DNA of 64,000 nt, from the NCBI RefSeq assembly GCF_000158955.1, contig NZ_GG657757.1, forward strand, positions 5,757,981 to 5,821,980. The letters are read 5' to 3'. Every line of letters begins with the position of its first letter. The stretch's first letter is position 1. The stretch is from Streptomyces viridochromogenes DSM 40736 (lineage in GTDB: Bacteria > Actinomycetota > Actinomycetes > Streptomycetales > Streptomycetaceae). The translations under genes and the position numbers were made by a program. The notes beneath the pieces were generated by a model that worked only from the letters and a program-made list of their open reading frames with translations, ran no database searches and was not told where the DNA came from. Below, in pieces: positions 8,199-17,881 of this stretch.

Positions 8199-9059
8199 AT
8201 GACGGAACTGCCCGACCGGCGTCTTCTCCTGGTGCACGCGCACCCGGACGACGAGTCGATCAACAACGGCGCCACCATGGCCAGGTACGCGGCCGAGGGT
8301 GCCCACGTCACCCTGGTCACCTGCACCCTGGGGGAGCGCGGCGAGGTCATCCCGCCCGAGCTCGCCCACCTGACCGGCGCCGCCCTGGGCCGGCACCGCC
8401 GCCGCGAGCTCGACGCCGCCATGGCCGAGCTCGGCGTGCAGGACGTCCGCCTGCTCGGCGGCGCCGGGCGCTACAGCGACTCCGGGATGATGGGCCTGCC
8501 CGACAACGACGACCCCGCCTGCTTCTGGCAGGCCGACGTCGACGAGGCCGCCGCGCACCTCGTCGAGGTGATCCGCGAGGTACGCCCCCAGGTCCTCGTC
8601 ACCTACGACGACAACGGCGGCTACGGCCACCCCGACCACATCCAGGCCCACCGCGTCGCCATGCGCGCCGCCGAGCTGTCCGCCGAGGCCGGATGGAAGA
8701 TCCCCAAGGTCTACTGGAACCGGGTCCCCCGGTCCGTTGTGGAGCAGTCCTTCGCCCGGCTCCAGGACGATCTCCCGGGGCTGCCCTTCGCCAAGTCGGC
8801 CGCCGTCGACGACGTGCCGGGCGTCGTGGCCGACGAGCGCGTCACCACCGTCGTCGACGGCACCGCCCACGCCGCCGCCAAGGCCGCCGCGATGCGCGCC
8901 CACGCCACCCAGATCACCGTGGCCGAGCCGTACTTCGTGCTGTCCAACGAGCTCGCCCAGCCGATCCTCACCACGGAGTACTACGAGCTGGTGCGGGGTG
9001 AACGGGGCCCCGGGGAGCGGGAGACGGACCTGTTCGCCGGTGTCGAGGAGGCCTCGTGA
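8199..9059 (+). CDS. mshB: N-acetyl-1-D-myo-inositol-2-amino-2-deoxy-alpha-D-glucopyranoside deacetylase (mycothiol biosynthesis)
   Basis: 286 residues of the LmbE-like (PIG-L) deacetylase family. The metal motif AHPDDE is at residues 14-19 and the second zinc His lies in GYGHPDHIQAH near 145. MshB removes acetate from GlcNAc-inositol to give GlcN-inositol, which MshC ligates to cysteine on the way to mycothiol, the actinobacterial thiol buffer. Length and motif spacing match MshB rather than the related mycothiol-conjugate amidase Mca. The last codons overlap the start of the following membrane-protein gene by 4 bp (GTGA). The same pair exists in mycobacteria as mshB-Rv1171, which supports orthology. 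Confidence 0.95.
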   Translation: MTELPDRRLLLVHAHPDDESINNGATMARYAAEGAHVTLVTCTLGERGEVIPPELAHLTGAALGRHRRRELDAAMAELGVQDVRLLGGAGRYSDSGMMGLPDNDDPACFWQADVDEAAAHLVEVIREVRPQVLVTYDDNGGYGHPDHIQAHRVAMRAAELSAEAGWKIPKVYWNRVPRSVVEQSFARLQDDLPGLPFAKSAAVDDVPGVVADERVTTVVDGTAHAAAKAAAMRAHATQITVAEPYFVLSNELAQPILTTEYYELVRGERGPGERETDLFAGVEEAS

Positions 9060-9466
9060 ACGACCGGAGCCCGATGCTCGCCCAGCCGTTGCGGCCGCCG
9101 TCCGTCGGACGGGTCGCCGCCTTCCTGGGACTGTTCCTGCTCGGTGCCGTGGTCGGCACGGCCGGGGCGCTGGTGCAGCCCGGGTGGTTCCCGGGCGGAC
9201 TGCTGCTCGCGCTCGCCGGTGAGGCCGGTCTCGTCCTCGGTGCCGCGCGCCTCACCCGCAGCCGGGTCGGAGGCGTCGCGGCCGCCGGAGGCTGGATGCT
9301 CGCCGTCATCCTGCTCACCGCCAGCCGCCCCGAGGGAGACTTCCTCTTCGCCGCGGGAAGCGGCTCCTACCTCTTCCTGCTCGGCGGCATCGCCGTGGCT
9401 GTGATGTGTGCCACCCTCGGTCCGGGGCGGCAACCGGACGGCGATCCCGTCCGACTTCGCAAGTGA
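9056..9466 (+). CDS. DUF6113-type membrane protein coupled to mshB
   Basis: 136 residues starting at GTG 9056, overlapping the mshB stop. Four hydrophobic segments are apparent (about residues 18-40, 46-64, 72-88 and 98-116), with a short hydrophilic C-terminus. There is no catalytic motif. The conserved coupling to mshB across actinobacteria suggests a link with mycothiol metabolism or with the membrane, but the function is unknown. The following 156 bp up to 9623 have no gene and probably carry the next promoter. Confidence 0.85.
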   Translation: MNDRSPMLAQPLRPPSVGRVAAFLGLFLLGAVVGTAGALVQPGWFPGGLLLALAGEAGLVLGAARLTRSRVGGVAAAGGWMLAVILLTASRPEGDFLFAAGSGSYLFLLGGIAVAVMCATLGPGRQPDGDPVRLRK

Positions 9467-9622
9467 CGTACCACTTCGCCAGAACGTGGGCGTGGGGGTC
9501 CGGTGTGGGTTTCCCCAGCGGTCACGGGATACGGGCGAGAAGTGGCCAGTATGGTGGTGCGCGCCGCCGAGCTGCCCGCGTGAGGTTGTGACGGGCGGCG
9601 GAGCCAACCGGGAGAACCTGCC

Positions 9623-12113
9623 TTGAGTCGTGAAACTGACACTCCGTCCTCCGGGCCCAACGGGCGCGGCGGAGCCGCCTACCCGTCGGGTACGCCGCCG
9701 TACGGGACCCCGACGGTCTCCGACGCCGGTGCGGACGCGGCCCGTTCGGCCACGCGGCCGGAGGAACGCAAGACCGAGACCACGCTGACGACCCGGATCC
9801 GGATCAACATCCCCGGGTCGCGGCCCATTCCGCCGGTGGTGGTGCGCAAGCCCGTCACGGGGGCGCAGGGCGCGGACGACACCGGGGCCGGCGCGGGTGC
9901 GCGGCCCGGCGACGAAGCGACGGCGCCAGGTGCCGCCACGCCCACGGGCGCGGGCGCGGCCGAGCCCGCCGCCGATCCCGCCCGGCCCGGGGACGACAAG
10001 CCCACCAGCGACTGGTTCGCGCCCCGCAAGTCCGGCTCGGGCAAGCCGGGCCAGGGGAGTGGCTCCACCAACGGTGCCGGGCTGCCAGGCGCTTCGGGCC
10101 CCGCGGCGGGCGGTTCCGGAGCGGGCGGACCTGGTTCGGCCGCTCCCGGTACCGGTGCGTCGGGTGCCGGGCGACCGGGCGGCGTGGTCGGCTCCATGAG
10201 TGCTCCGGGCGGTTCCCGGCCCGGCTCCACCAACGGCTCCGGGCTGCCGGGCGGTGCGACCGGCGGACCCGTCGCGCCCGGGCACGGCGGGGGTACCGGC
10301 TCCTTCGACGTCACCGAGGCACTCGCGGCGGGCCCGCTGGGCAACGGTTCGCGTCCCGCCCCGGGCAGTGGCGAACCGCGCCGCGACGACCTGCCGTTCT
10401 TCTCGGAGAACGACCGAGGGCAGAACGGGCAGAGCGGACAAGGCGCCTACGGTGGTCAGGGGGGCCCTGGCGCTCCCGACGGCGCCGGTGGGCCCGGCGG
10501 CCGCGGCGGGCAGGGCACCCCGGGCCCGGCGGGCCCGACCGGCGGGCCGGTCACCGGGGACGGCCCGATGTTCCCACCGTCAGGCGGACCGGGCGGACCC
10601 GGCGGACCCGGTGCTTTCCACGACTCCGGCAGGCCGGGTGGCCCCGGTGGCCCCGGCGGTATCGACGCGCCCGGTCGCCCGGGCGGTCCCGGTGACCCCG
10701 GCGGCTTTCAGCGACCCCGGCCGCCCCGGCGGCCCCGGCGCGCCCTCCGGCCCCGGAGCCGTAGGCGGCCCCGGCCCGAGGAGCGGCGGCCCCGGTGGTC
10801 CTGGTGGCCCCGGCCCGAGGAACGGCGCCCCAGGAGGCCCCCCGGGCCCGCGCAACACCGCTTCTCCCGGCGCACCCGCCACCCCCGGCGCCCCGGGTCA
10901 CGGCCCCGGTGGCGGTCTGAGCGACGACACCGCCATCCTCACCCCGCAGAAGCCGGCCCCCGAACCTCCGGAGGGCCAGGGCTACGGCGGTGCCCGCCAC
11001 GACAACGTCTCCGGGCACACCGTCACCAGCGGCATCCCCGTCGTACCGCCCGGCGCGGCCTCGCCGTACGGCCCGGGCGCGCCCGGCGACGGCCCGGTGC
11101 CCCACGCGGCCCCGAAGCTGCCCGAGCCGGTCTCCCCGCCCCCGGCCGGTTCCTCGAAGGCGCCGAAGAAGAAGGGGCGCAACAAGCTGGTGCTGCTCGC
11201 CGTCGGTCTGGTGGTCGTCGCCGGTGGCGTCTACGGCGCCGGGCTGCTGATGAACCGCACCGACGTGCCCAAGGGCACCAGTGTGCTCGGCGTCGACATC
11301 GGCGGCACCACCCGTGACGGCGCGGTCAAGAAGCTCGACGAGGCCTTCGACACCAACGCCGGCAAGCCGCTCAAGCTGTCGGTGGAGGGCAAGACCGTGT
11401 CCCTCGACCCGGACAAGGCCGGACTCCAGTTCGACATGGACGCCACGGCCGACGCGGCGGCGAAGAGCGACTACAACCCGGTCTCCGTGATCGGCTCGCT
11501 CTTCGGCAACCACCGTGTCGTCACGCCGGTCATGCCCGTGGACGAGGAGAAGCTGCACGCGTCCCTGGAGGGTGCCTCCGGCGGCGCCGGCTCGGCGTCC
11601 GACGGCACCATCAAGTTCCAGGGCGGCAAGGCCGTCGCCGTGTACGGCAAGGCGGGCAAGGGCATCGACGTCGCCAAGTCGACCGCGGCGATCGAGGAGG
11701 CGTACCGCACGCAGGTGGAGACGGGCACGGCCGGGAAGGTGAACCTCCCGACCACCACCCGGCAGCCGACCGTCTCGAACGCCGAGGTCGACCGGGTGCT
11801 GAAGGACTTCGCGCAGCCCGCGATGTCGGCCAAGGCCATCGTGCAGACCGACGCGGCGCACAGCATCCCGTTCGGATCGCTGTCGCTGCCGAAGATCCTC
11901 GGATTCAAGGCCGTGGGCGGCAAGCTCGTGGAGACGTACGACCTGGAAGCGCTCAAGGAGGCGTACGGCACGACCTTCGACGGCGTGCAGATCCAGACCG
12001 CCACCGGGAAGCGTGACGTGCTGCCGCAGGACGTCGTCTCCGCACTGCGCAAGGCGCTGCGCGGCAAGACGACGGCGGAGCGCACCGCGGTCATCGACAC
12101 CAGCCCGAACTGA
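9623..12113 (+). pseudogene. Frameshifted membrane protein with collagen-like N-terminus and peptidoglycan-binding (PG_binding_4) C-terminus
   Basis: The start is TTG 9623 with GGGAG seven nt upstream. The first part (to about 10710) is a long Pro/Gly/Ala-rich region with many GGPGGP and GRPGG triplet runs. The second part lies in another frame: more GPGGPG repeats, a KKKGRNK stop-transfer flank, one membrane segment (about 11,175-11,235), then an extracytoplasmic domain (VPKGTSVLGVDIGG, GKTVSLDPDKAGL) of the VanW-associated peptidoglycan-binding type. Removing one base near 10711 (TTTCAGCGAC to TTTCACGAC) restores FHDPGRPGG, mirroring FHDSGRPGG upstream, and gives about 829 residues. The repaired gene would tether cytoplasmic collagen-like repeats to a cell-wall-binding domain. 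The shift may be real or a sequence error. Confidence 0.75.
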
Positions 12114-12122
12114 TCGCCGCCC

Positions 12123-12169
12123 GTGACGACGAAGCCCCTGCCCGGATCGGGCGGGGGCTTCGTCGTCAC
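12123..12169 (+). terminator. Terminator hairpin after the peptidoglycan-binding gene
   Basis: Arms 12123-12144 and 12148-12169 (outer part GTGACGACGAAGCCCC) form a long stem with a minimal loop, 10 bp past the TGA at 12113. This is one of the strongest hairpins in the window and separates the gene from the ABC transporter operon. Confidence 0.85.
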
Positions 12170-12284
12170 GGGCGTGCGGCTGTCCCGGACGCGGTGCCGG
12201 GCGACCCCGGCATGACACCTGTCATGCGGCAGTCCGGACGCCCGACACTGCCCCCGCCGGCGCCCCCGAAGCCACCATGACCGC

Positions 12285-13196
12285 ATGACAACGACAGCCT
12301 CGGTGGTCGCCTTCGACCAGGTGAGCAAGGCGTACGGCACCGTCCGGGCCGTGGACGGACTGACCCTCGACCTCAGCCCCGGTGAGACGGTGGCGCTGCT
12401 GGGCCCCAACGGCGCCGGCAAGTCCACCACCCTCGACCTGCTCCTCGGCCTCAAGAACCCGGACCGCGGCACGGTCCGCCTGTTCGGCACCAGCCCCCGG
12501 GACGCCATCGTCGCCGGGCGGGTGGGAGCCATGCTGCAGAGCGGCGGGCTGATGGACGAGGTCACCGTCGCCGAACTGGTGCGGCTCGCCTGCGACCTGC
12601 ACCCGAAGCCGTACCGGCCCTCCGAGGTGCTGTCCCGCGCGGGCATCGCGCAGATCGCCGACCGCAAGGTCGACAAGCTCTCCGGCGGCCAGGCCCAGCG
12701 CGTCCGCTTCGCCCTCGCCACCGCCGGCGACAGCGACCTCATCGTCCTGGACGAGCCCACCACCGGTATGGACGTCACCACCCGCCGGGCCTTCTGGGCC
12801 ACCATGCGCGAGCAGGCCGACCAGGGCCGGACCGTGCTGTTCGCCACCCACTACCTCGAAGAGGCCGACGCCGTCGCCGACCGGGTCCTGGTCCTGCACC
12901 GCGGCCGGCTCCTCGCCGACGGCACCGCCGCCGAGATCAAGGCGAAGGCGGGCGCCCGCCGCATCTCCTTCGACCTGGCGGACACCGTCGACGAGGACGC
13001 CCTGCGCGGCCTGCCCTTCCTGACCTCCCTGGCCGTCTCCGGCCGGACCGTCCGCATCCAGTCCTCCGACGCCGACGCCACCGTCCACGCCCTGTACGGC
13101 CTCGGCGTCTTCCCGAGGAACCTCGAAGTCGCCGGGCTCGGCCTGGAGCAGGCCTTCGTGGCCATCACCACCGCCGAGGAGGCGACGTCCAAGTGA
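12285..13196 (+). CDS. ABC transporter ATP-binding protein (DrrA-like exporter)
   Basis: 303 residues. Walker A GPNGAGKST is near residue 46, signature LSGGQAQR near 132, Walker B LIVLDEPTTGMD near 150, and the H-loop is ATHYLEEAD. The 80-residue tail after the ATPase core is typical of the DrrA/CcmA subgroup, which pairs with an ABC-2 permease to export drugs or lipids. The stop overlaps the permease start by 4 bp. The first of four translationally coupled genes (ATPase, permease, histidine kinase, response regulator), it is probably controlled by the two-component system at the operon's end. Confidence 0.93.
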   Translation: MTTTASVVAFDQVSKAYGTVRAVDGLTLDLSPGETVALLGPNGAGKSTTLDLLLGLKNPDRGTVRLFGTSPRDAIVAGRVGAMLQSGGLMDEVTVAELVRLACDLHPKPYRPSEVLSRAGIAQIADRKVDKLSGGQAQRVRFALATAGDSDLIVLDEPTTGMDVTTRRAFWATMREQADQGRTVLFATHYLEEADAVADRVLVLHRGRLLADGTAAEIKAKAGARRISFDLADTVDEDALRGLPFLTSLAVSGRTVRIQSSDADATVHALYGLGVFPRNLEVAGLGLEQAFVAITTAEEATSK

Positions 13197-13933
13197 ACGG
13201 CCTGATCAAGCTGGAACTCGCGCGCGCCCTGCGCAACCGCAAGTTCCTGTTCTTCTCCGTGATCTACCCGGCACTGCTGTTCCTGATCATCGCGGGCAAC
13301 GCCGACAGCACCACCGAGGTCCCCGGCAGCGCCCTGACCCTGCCGACCTACATGATGGTCTCCATGGCCTCCTTCGGTGCCCTCACGGCCGTCCTCATGG
13401 GCAACAGCGAGCGCATCGCCAAGGAGCGCGAGGGCGGCTGGGTGCGGCAACTGCGCCTGACCACCCTGCCGGGCCGTGGGTACGTCCTCGCCAAGACCGC
13501 GAGCGCCGCCGTCGTCAGCCTGCCGTCCATCGTCATCGTCTTCGTCGTCGCGGCGGCCGTGAAGGACGTGACCCTGGACCCCTGGCAGTGGCTCGCCCTC
13601 ACCGGCGCGATCTGGGCCGGCAGCCTGGTCTTCGCCGCGCTCGGCGTGGCCCTCGGCTACCTGGCGAGCGGAGACGCGGTCCGCCCGATCACGATGATCA
13701 CCTACTTCGGCCTGTCGATGCTCGGCGGCCTGTGGATGCCGACGACGACGTTCCCCGACTGGCTCCAGAACATCGCCAAGTGGCTGCCCACGCACGCGTA
13801 CGCTGCCCTGGGGCAGGCCATCGAGCAGAGCCGCGCCCCACACGTCCAGGACCTCGCGGTCCTCGTCGTGTCCTTCGCCCTGTTCGCGGGCGGCGCGGCC
13901 TGGCTGTACCGGAAGGACACCTTGAAGGCGTGA
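13193..13933 (+). CDS. ABC-2 type transporter permease
   Basis: 246 residues from GTG 13193. It begins with the short basic LELARALRNRKFLFFS motif usual for ABC-2 permeases, followed by six hydrophobic segments. The last helix pair is preceded by TYFGLSMLGGLWMP, a conserved motif of the DrrB/NatB group. Its partner is the ATPase encoded just upstream; together they should export an unidentified substrate. The stop (13931-13933) overlaps the histidine kinase start. Confidence 0.92.
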   Translation: MNGLIKLELARALRNRKFLFFSVIYPALLFLIIAGNADSTTEVPGSALTLPTYMMVSMASFGALTAVLMGNSERIAKEREGGWVRQLRLTTLPGRGYVLAKTASAAVVSLPSIVIVFVVAAAVKDVTLDPWQWLALTGAIWAGSLVFAALGVALGYLASGDAVRPITMITYFGLSMLGGLWMPTTTFPDWLQNIAKWLPTHAYAALGQAIEQSRAPHVQDLAVLVVSFALFAGGAAWLYRKDTLKA

Positions 13934-15093
13934 GCGGCGTGAGGATCGGTATCGGGCAGCGCCCGGTCAACCGCAAGCAGCGGGCGGTGAAGTCGCTGTG
14001 GACCGGCATCTGGCTGGTCTACCTGAGCGCACCCGTCACCGACCTGCTGCACGGCGGCCACAGCACGGGGGTGAGCATCCTCGGCTGGCTCGGCCTGGCC
14101 GCTTTCGTCGCCTGGTACATGGCGCTGGTCTTCCGCACCGGCCGGGGCGAGCGCGACGGCCTGGTGCTCGGCTCCCTCGGAGTCCTCGCGGCCCAGTCCA
14201 CGCTCCTCGCCCTCACCCTGGGCCGCGAGTGGCTGGTGCTCTTCGTGTACGTCTCGATCGCGTCCGGGGCGGCCCTGCCGCTGCGTATGGCGCGCTGGAC
14301 GATCCCGGCCGCGTGCGCGCTGCTGACCGCCGTGGCGCTCGCGGTGCCGGGCGGTCACTCCTTCCTGGGCGGCCTGCTCATCCCGGCCCTGCTCGGCGGC
14401 TTCGCGATGACCGGCGTACGCGAACTCGTCCGGACGACCATCGCGCTGCGGGAGGCCCGCGCCACCGTCGCCCAGCTCGCCGCCAACGAGGAACGCCTGC
14501 GCCTGGCCAGGGACCTGCACGACCTGCTCGGCCACTCGCTCTCCCTGATCACCCTCAAGAGCGAGCTGGCCGGCCGGATGCTCCCCGACCACCCCGGCAA
14601 GGCCGCCCAGCAGGTCGCCGACATCGAACAGGTCAGCCGGCAGGCCCTGGTCGACGTCCGCGAGGCCGTCACCGGCTACCGCCGCCCCCGGATGAGCGGC
14701 GAACTCGCCGGTGCCCGGGTCGCCCTCACCGCGGCCGGCGTCACCGCCGAGCTGCCCGCCGACACCGACCTCGCCGATGTCCCCGAGGAGAGCGAGTCCG
14801 CCCTGGCCTGGGCGCTGCGCGAGGCGGTCACCAACGTCGTACGGCACAGCGGGGCCCGCCGCTGCACGGTCGAGCTGCTGCGCCGCCAGACCCTCGACGG
14901 CCCCGTGCTCGAACTCACCGTCGAGGACAACGGCTCGGGCGGCCGGGGCGGCCACGGCAACGGCCTCACGGGCCTCACCGAACGCCTGACGAAGGCGGGC
15001 GGCACCCTGGAGGCGGCTCCGTACAAGCACGGCTTCCGCCTGGTCGCCCGCGTGCCCACGGCCGGACCGGCGGACGTAGGATCCCCGGCATGA
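13930..15093 (+). CDS. Two-component sensor histidine kinase (HisKA_3/NarL-type)
   Basis: 387 residues from GTG 13930, chosen for the 4-bp overlap with the permease; a GTG at 13939 is also possible. About five N-terminal membrane segments with little outside the membrane suggest sensing within or at the membrane. The phospho-acceptor is His197 in RDLHDLLGHSL, followed by the HATPase domain with LREAVTNVVRHSGA and VEDNGSGG. The architecture matches DesK/LiaS-like kinases coupled to DrrAB-type exporters. Its partner is the response regulator at 15090, overlapping by 4 bp. Confidence 0.93.
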   Translation: MSGVRIGIGQRPVNRKQRAVKSLWTGIWLVYLSAPVTDLLHGGHSTGVSILGWLGLAAFVAWYMALVFRTGRGERDGLVLGSLGVLAAQSTLLALTLGREWLVLFVYVSIASGAALPLRMARWTIPAACALLTAVALAVPGGHSFLGGLLIPALLGGFAMTGVRELVRTTIALREARATVAQLAANEERLRLARDLHDLLGHSLSLITLKSELAGRMLPDHPGKAAQQVADIEQVSRQALVDVREAVTGYRRPRMSGELAGARVALTAAGVTAELPADTDLADVPEESESALAWALREAVTNVVRHSGARRCTVELLRRQTLDGPVLELTVEDNGSGGRGGHGNGLTGLTERLTKAGGTLEAAPYKHGFRLVARVPTAGPADVGSPA

Positions 15094-15704
15094 GCCGCAC
15101 GATCAAGGTCCTGCTCGCCGAGGACCAGTCGATGGTCCGCGAGGCCCTGGCCGCCCTGCTCGGCCTGGAGGAGGACATCGAGGTCGTCGCCCAGGTGGCC
15201 CGCGGCGACGAGGTCCTTCCGGCGGCCCGCGCGCACTCCGTCGACGTGGCCCTCCTGGACATCGAGATGCCCGGCGCGACGGGCATAGAGGCCGCGGCCC
15301 TGCTGCACGCCGAACTCCCGGCCGTGAAGCTGGTCATCCTCACCACCTTCGGCCGCCCCGGCTACCTCCGCAGCGCCATGGAGTCCGGCGCCGACGCCTT
15401 CCTGGTCAAGGACGCCCCCGCCGCCCAGCTCGCCGAAGCGGTCCGCAAGGTCCTCACCGGCGAACGCGTCATCGACCCCACCCTCGCGGCGGCGGCCCTG
15501 GCGGAGGGCGCCAACCCGCTGACGGACCGGGAACGAGAAGTCCTGCGAGCGGCCTCCGACGGCTCCACGAACGCGGAACTGGCAACGGCCCTGCACCTCT
15601 CCCAGGGCACGGTCCGCAACTACCTCAGCACAGCCATCCAGAAACTGGCGGTCCGCAACCGGGCGGAGGCGGTCCGGGTGGCCCGCGAAAAGGGCTGGTT
15701 GTAG
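15090..15704 (+). CDS. NarL/LuxR-family response regulator
   Basis: 204 residues. The receiver domain (1-120) has the acidic pair LLAEDQSM, the phosphorylation Asp in ALLDIEMPG (about 55), and the Lys in LVKDAP. The C-terminal LuxR helix-turn-helix (about 140-200) reads LTDREREVLRAAS, then LHLSQGTVRNYLSTAIQKL. It ends the exporter/two-component operon and presumably activates it. A copy of the Streptomyces intergenic repeat follows directly. Confidence 0.94.
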   Translation: MSRTIKVLLAEDQSMVREALAALLGLEEDIEVVAQVARGDEVLPAARAHSVDVALLDIEMPGATGIEAAALLHAELPAVKLVILTTFGRPGYLRSAMESGADAFLVKDAPAAQLAEAVRKVLTGERVIDPTLAAAALAEGANPLTDREREVLRAASDGSTNAELATALHLSQGTVRNYLSTAIQKLAVRNRAEAVRVAREKGWL

Positions 15705-15710
15705 TACGGG

Positions 15711-15770
15711 CCCCAAAGGGGCGCGGGTCTGTGTCGATATGCGGCTCCGCCGCGTGAGCGCGATCAACCA
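15711..15770. repeat. Copy of Streptomyces intergenic repeat
   Basis: Contains GGGGCGCGGG followed by GATATGCGGCTCCGCCGCG and GCGCGATCAACCAC. It shares nearly all of this with 25381-25446. The inner TGCGGCTCCGCCGCG and the CCCC...GGGG outer pair can fold, so it may also act as a terminator after the response regulator. Confidence 0.6.
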
Positions 15771-15816
15771 CGACAAGCCCGCACACTCACACCACGCGAA
15801 GCCCTACGGCGAGAGG

Positions 15817-16668
15817 TCAGTTCAACATCGCCCGGGCCGCCGAAGCCTCCCCCCGCACCCGCTCCGAGGCCGCCTCATCCACCGCCGATACGACGTCCGC
15901 ATACGCCTCCAACTCCACGGCACCGCCGACGAAATCCCCCCGCTGAACGAGCAACTGCGCCCGCTCGTACCGCAACCGCGCCGGATGCGACGGCAACAGC
16001 AGCGACAACTCGACCGCCCACAACGCAACGTCCGACCGCTCCGGCCGAGCCACCGCCCACGCCCGCACGTTGTTCAGGATCCGCAGCACCACGTCCAGCG
16101 GATCGGCCGGCCGCAACATCGCCGGATCCAGCCGCGCCCCGGTCGCCCCCACGACGAGCAACTCGGCGTCCGCCCCGGTCAGCACCCGCCCACCGTCGAA
16201 CGGATCGGCGAGCACCTGCTCCGCACCGGACCCGAACCCGACCACGAAGTGCCCCGGCAGAGCCACCCCGCACACCGGCGCACCGGCCCGCCGGGCCACC
16301 TCCATCCACACCACGGACAGCAGAATCGGCAACCCCCTCCGTCGCACCAGCACCTCGTGCAACAGCGAGGACTCCAGCCGCTGGTAGTCGGCCGGGGTGC
16401 CGTGGAACCCCGTGCGCTCACCGAGCAGCTCCCGCAGGGCGACGGCCCACGCGCGCGGCCCTCCGGGCCGGTGCGGCAGCAGCCCGGCCAGCCGGTCGAG
16501 CTCGACCTGCGCTTCGTCCAGGCCGCCCTCGTCCAGCTCCCGGTCCGCCTCCGCGCCCACCAGCAGGCACAGCGTCGACAGATCGGGCCGCTCGGACCGG
16601 GCCTCTTCGGAGAACCTCCGCCGCAGCTCGGCGGAACGCTCCGGGGAGGGGGGATACGGGGGACGCAT
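15817..16668 (-). CDS. SirB1-family transglutaminase-like protein
   Basis: 283 residues from ATG 16668 (MRPPYPPSPERS); an in-frame GTG at 16689 is an alternative. The core matches the transglutaminase-core-2 domain of SirB1: SLLHEVLVRRRGLPILLSVVWMEVARRAGAPVCGVALPGHFVVGF. A TPR-like helical tail follows. The catalytic Cys of true transglutaminases is not obvious in the pattern, as is typical of this subgroup. No biochemical role is established. It is convergent with the response regulator gene. Confidence 0.88.
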   Translation of the reverse strand: MRPPYPPSPERSAELRRRFSEEARSERPDLSTLCLLVGAEADRELDEGGLDEAQVELDRLAGLLPHRPGGPRAWAVALRELLGERTGFHGTPADYQRLESSLLHEVLVRRRGLPILLSVVWMEVARRAGAPVCGVALPGHFVVGFGSGAEQVLADPFDGGRVLTGADAELLVVGATGARLDPAMLRPADPLDVVLRILNNVRAWAVARPERSDVALWAVELSLLLPSHPARLRYERAQLLVQRGDFVGGAVELEAYADVVSAVDEAASERVRGEASAARAMLN

Positions 16669-16724
16669 AGCTGGCTCGTGCCCTCTCACAACGTTCCGTC
16701 ATCGCGATCCGACATCGCGATCAG

Positions 16725-17741
16725 TCACCGGCGGCCCGTGCCGTCGGCCTCCGGCGCCCGGTAGTGGTGGTAGGCGTGGTGCGCGGCGAATCCCAGGCCG
16801 GCGTACAACGCCCGCGCTCCCTCATTCTCGTCCTCGACCTGGAGCCACGCGGCAGACGCGCCCTCGTCGAGGGCCTGCCGGGCCAGCGCCGCCATCACGG
16901 CCGTTCCCAGCCCCTGCCGCCGCAGCGCCGGATCGACCTCCACGGCGGCGAACCCGGCCCACCGCCCGTCGACGACACACCGCCCGACGGCGGCCGGAGC
17001 GGCCCCCGCGGCACCCGGCACGGTCGCGAACCACACCGACGGACCGCTCCCCAGCACCCGCAGCGCCACCTCGCTCACACCCTTGCGCTGGTAGCGGGCC
17101 AGCCACGCCTCGTCGGCGTCCCGGGACAGCACGACCCCCGACGGCTCGGCACGGTCGGCGACCGGCGCGAGCGGACCGATCCACATCTCGGCGGTCACCT
17201 CGCGCACCCAGCCCCGCGCCTCCAGCTCGGCACAGAGCAGCTCCTGCGTGCCCTCGGCGCCGGTCGCGGTCTGGACGTAGGCGGGCAGGCCGCGGTCGTC
17301 GTACCACCGCCGCACCGCCCCCAGCGCCTCGTCGAGAGGCACTCCGGGATCGCCGAGCGGCAGCACCGAATTGGCCCGCCGCGTGAACCCGGAGGCGGCC
17401 CGCAGCTCCCACTCCCCGAGCCGCTCGCTCTCCACGGGCCGCCAGGCCCGGGCGGCGACCCGGGCCAGTTCGTCGTAGGAAGCGGCCGGACCACGGCGAC
17501 GCGCCGGGACGGACGGCACGACCTTGCCCGCGACCAGCGTGGATTCCGCGATGCGGACGCTTTGGCCGTCCTTCCGTGTGATCAGCAGCACACCCTTGTC
17601 CCATGATGTGAGAACACCGACCGTGTCGGTGAACTTCTCACCTGGAGCCGCATGTTCGATCAAGCTCCGTACGGAGACCCGTTTTCCCACGTCAGCAGTG
17701 GTGATACGGACCTCGAGTCGCCCGGCGGCAGAGATTTCCAC
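16725..17741 (-). CDS. GNAT family N-acetyltransferase
   Basis: 338 residues starting at GTG with an AGGAGGGG site upstream. The first 70 residues form a separate small beta-rich domain (ISAAGRLEVRITTADVGKRVSVRS, then VGVLTSWDKGVLLIT). The C-terminal half is a GNAT domain with the acetyl-CoA loop VDPALRRQGLGTAVMAAL and a GARALYAGLGFAAHHAYHHYR end. The two-domain form is typical of a Streptomyces family encoded upstream of fdxA. Its substrate is unknown. It is divergent from fdxA with 140 bp between. Confidence 0.92.
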   Translation of the reverse strand: MEISAAGRLEVRITTADVGKRVSVRSLIEHAAPGEKFTDTVGVLTSWDKGVLLITRKDGQSVRIAESTLVAGKVVPSVPARRRGPAASYDELARVAARAWRPVESERLGEWELRAASGFTRRANSVLPLGDPGVPLDEALGAVRRWYDDRGLPAYVQTATGAEGTQELLCAELEARGWVREVTAEMWIGPLAPVADRAEPSGVVLSRDADEAWLARYQRKGVSEVALRVLGSGPSVWFATVPGAAGAAPAAVGRCVVDGRWAGFAAVEVDPALRRQGLGTAVMAALARQALDEGASAAWLQVEDENEGARALYAGLGFAAHHAYHHYRAPEADGTGRR

Positions 17742-17881
17742 TGGTCAGTTCACCCCTCCTGTTCGGATCGTGCCCAGGAACGGAGATACTAGGGGTGGGC
17801 ATCGACGACGCCGCGCTCCCGCGCGCCAGGCGGCGGAGCCTGAGGAGGCCCGCCAGCGCCCTATCGAGGAGGAACGACAGC

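Noticed and set aside
10551..12218. 555-codon minus-strand open frame opposite the peptidoglycan-binding gene
   Set aside because: Composition-driven shadow without conserved motifs; the + strand has the membrane and PG-binding domains.
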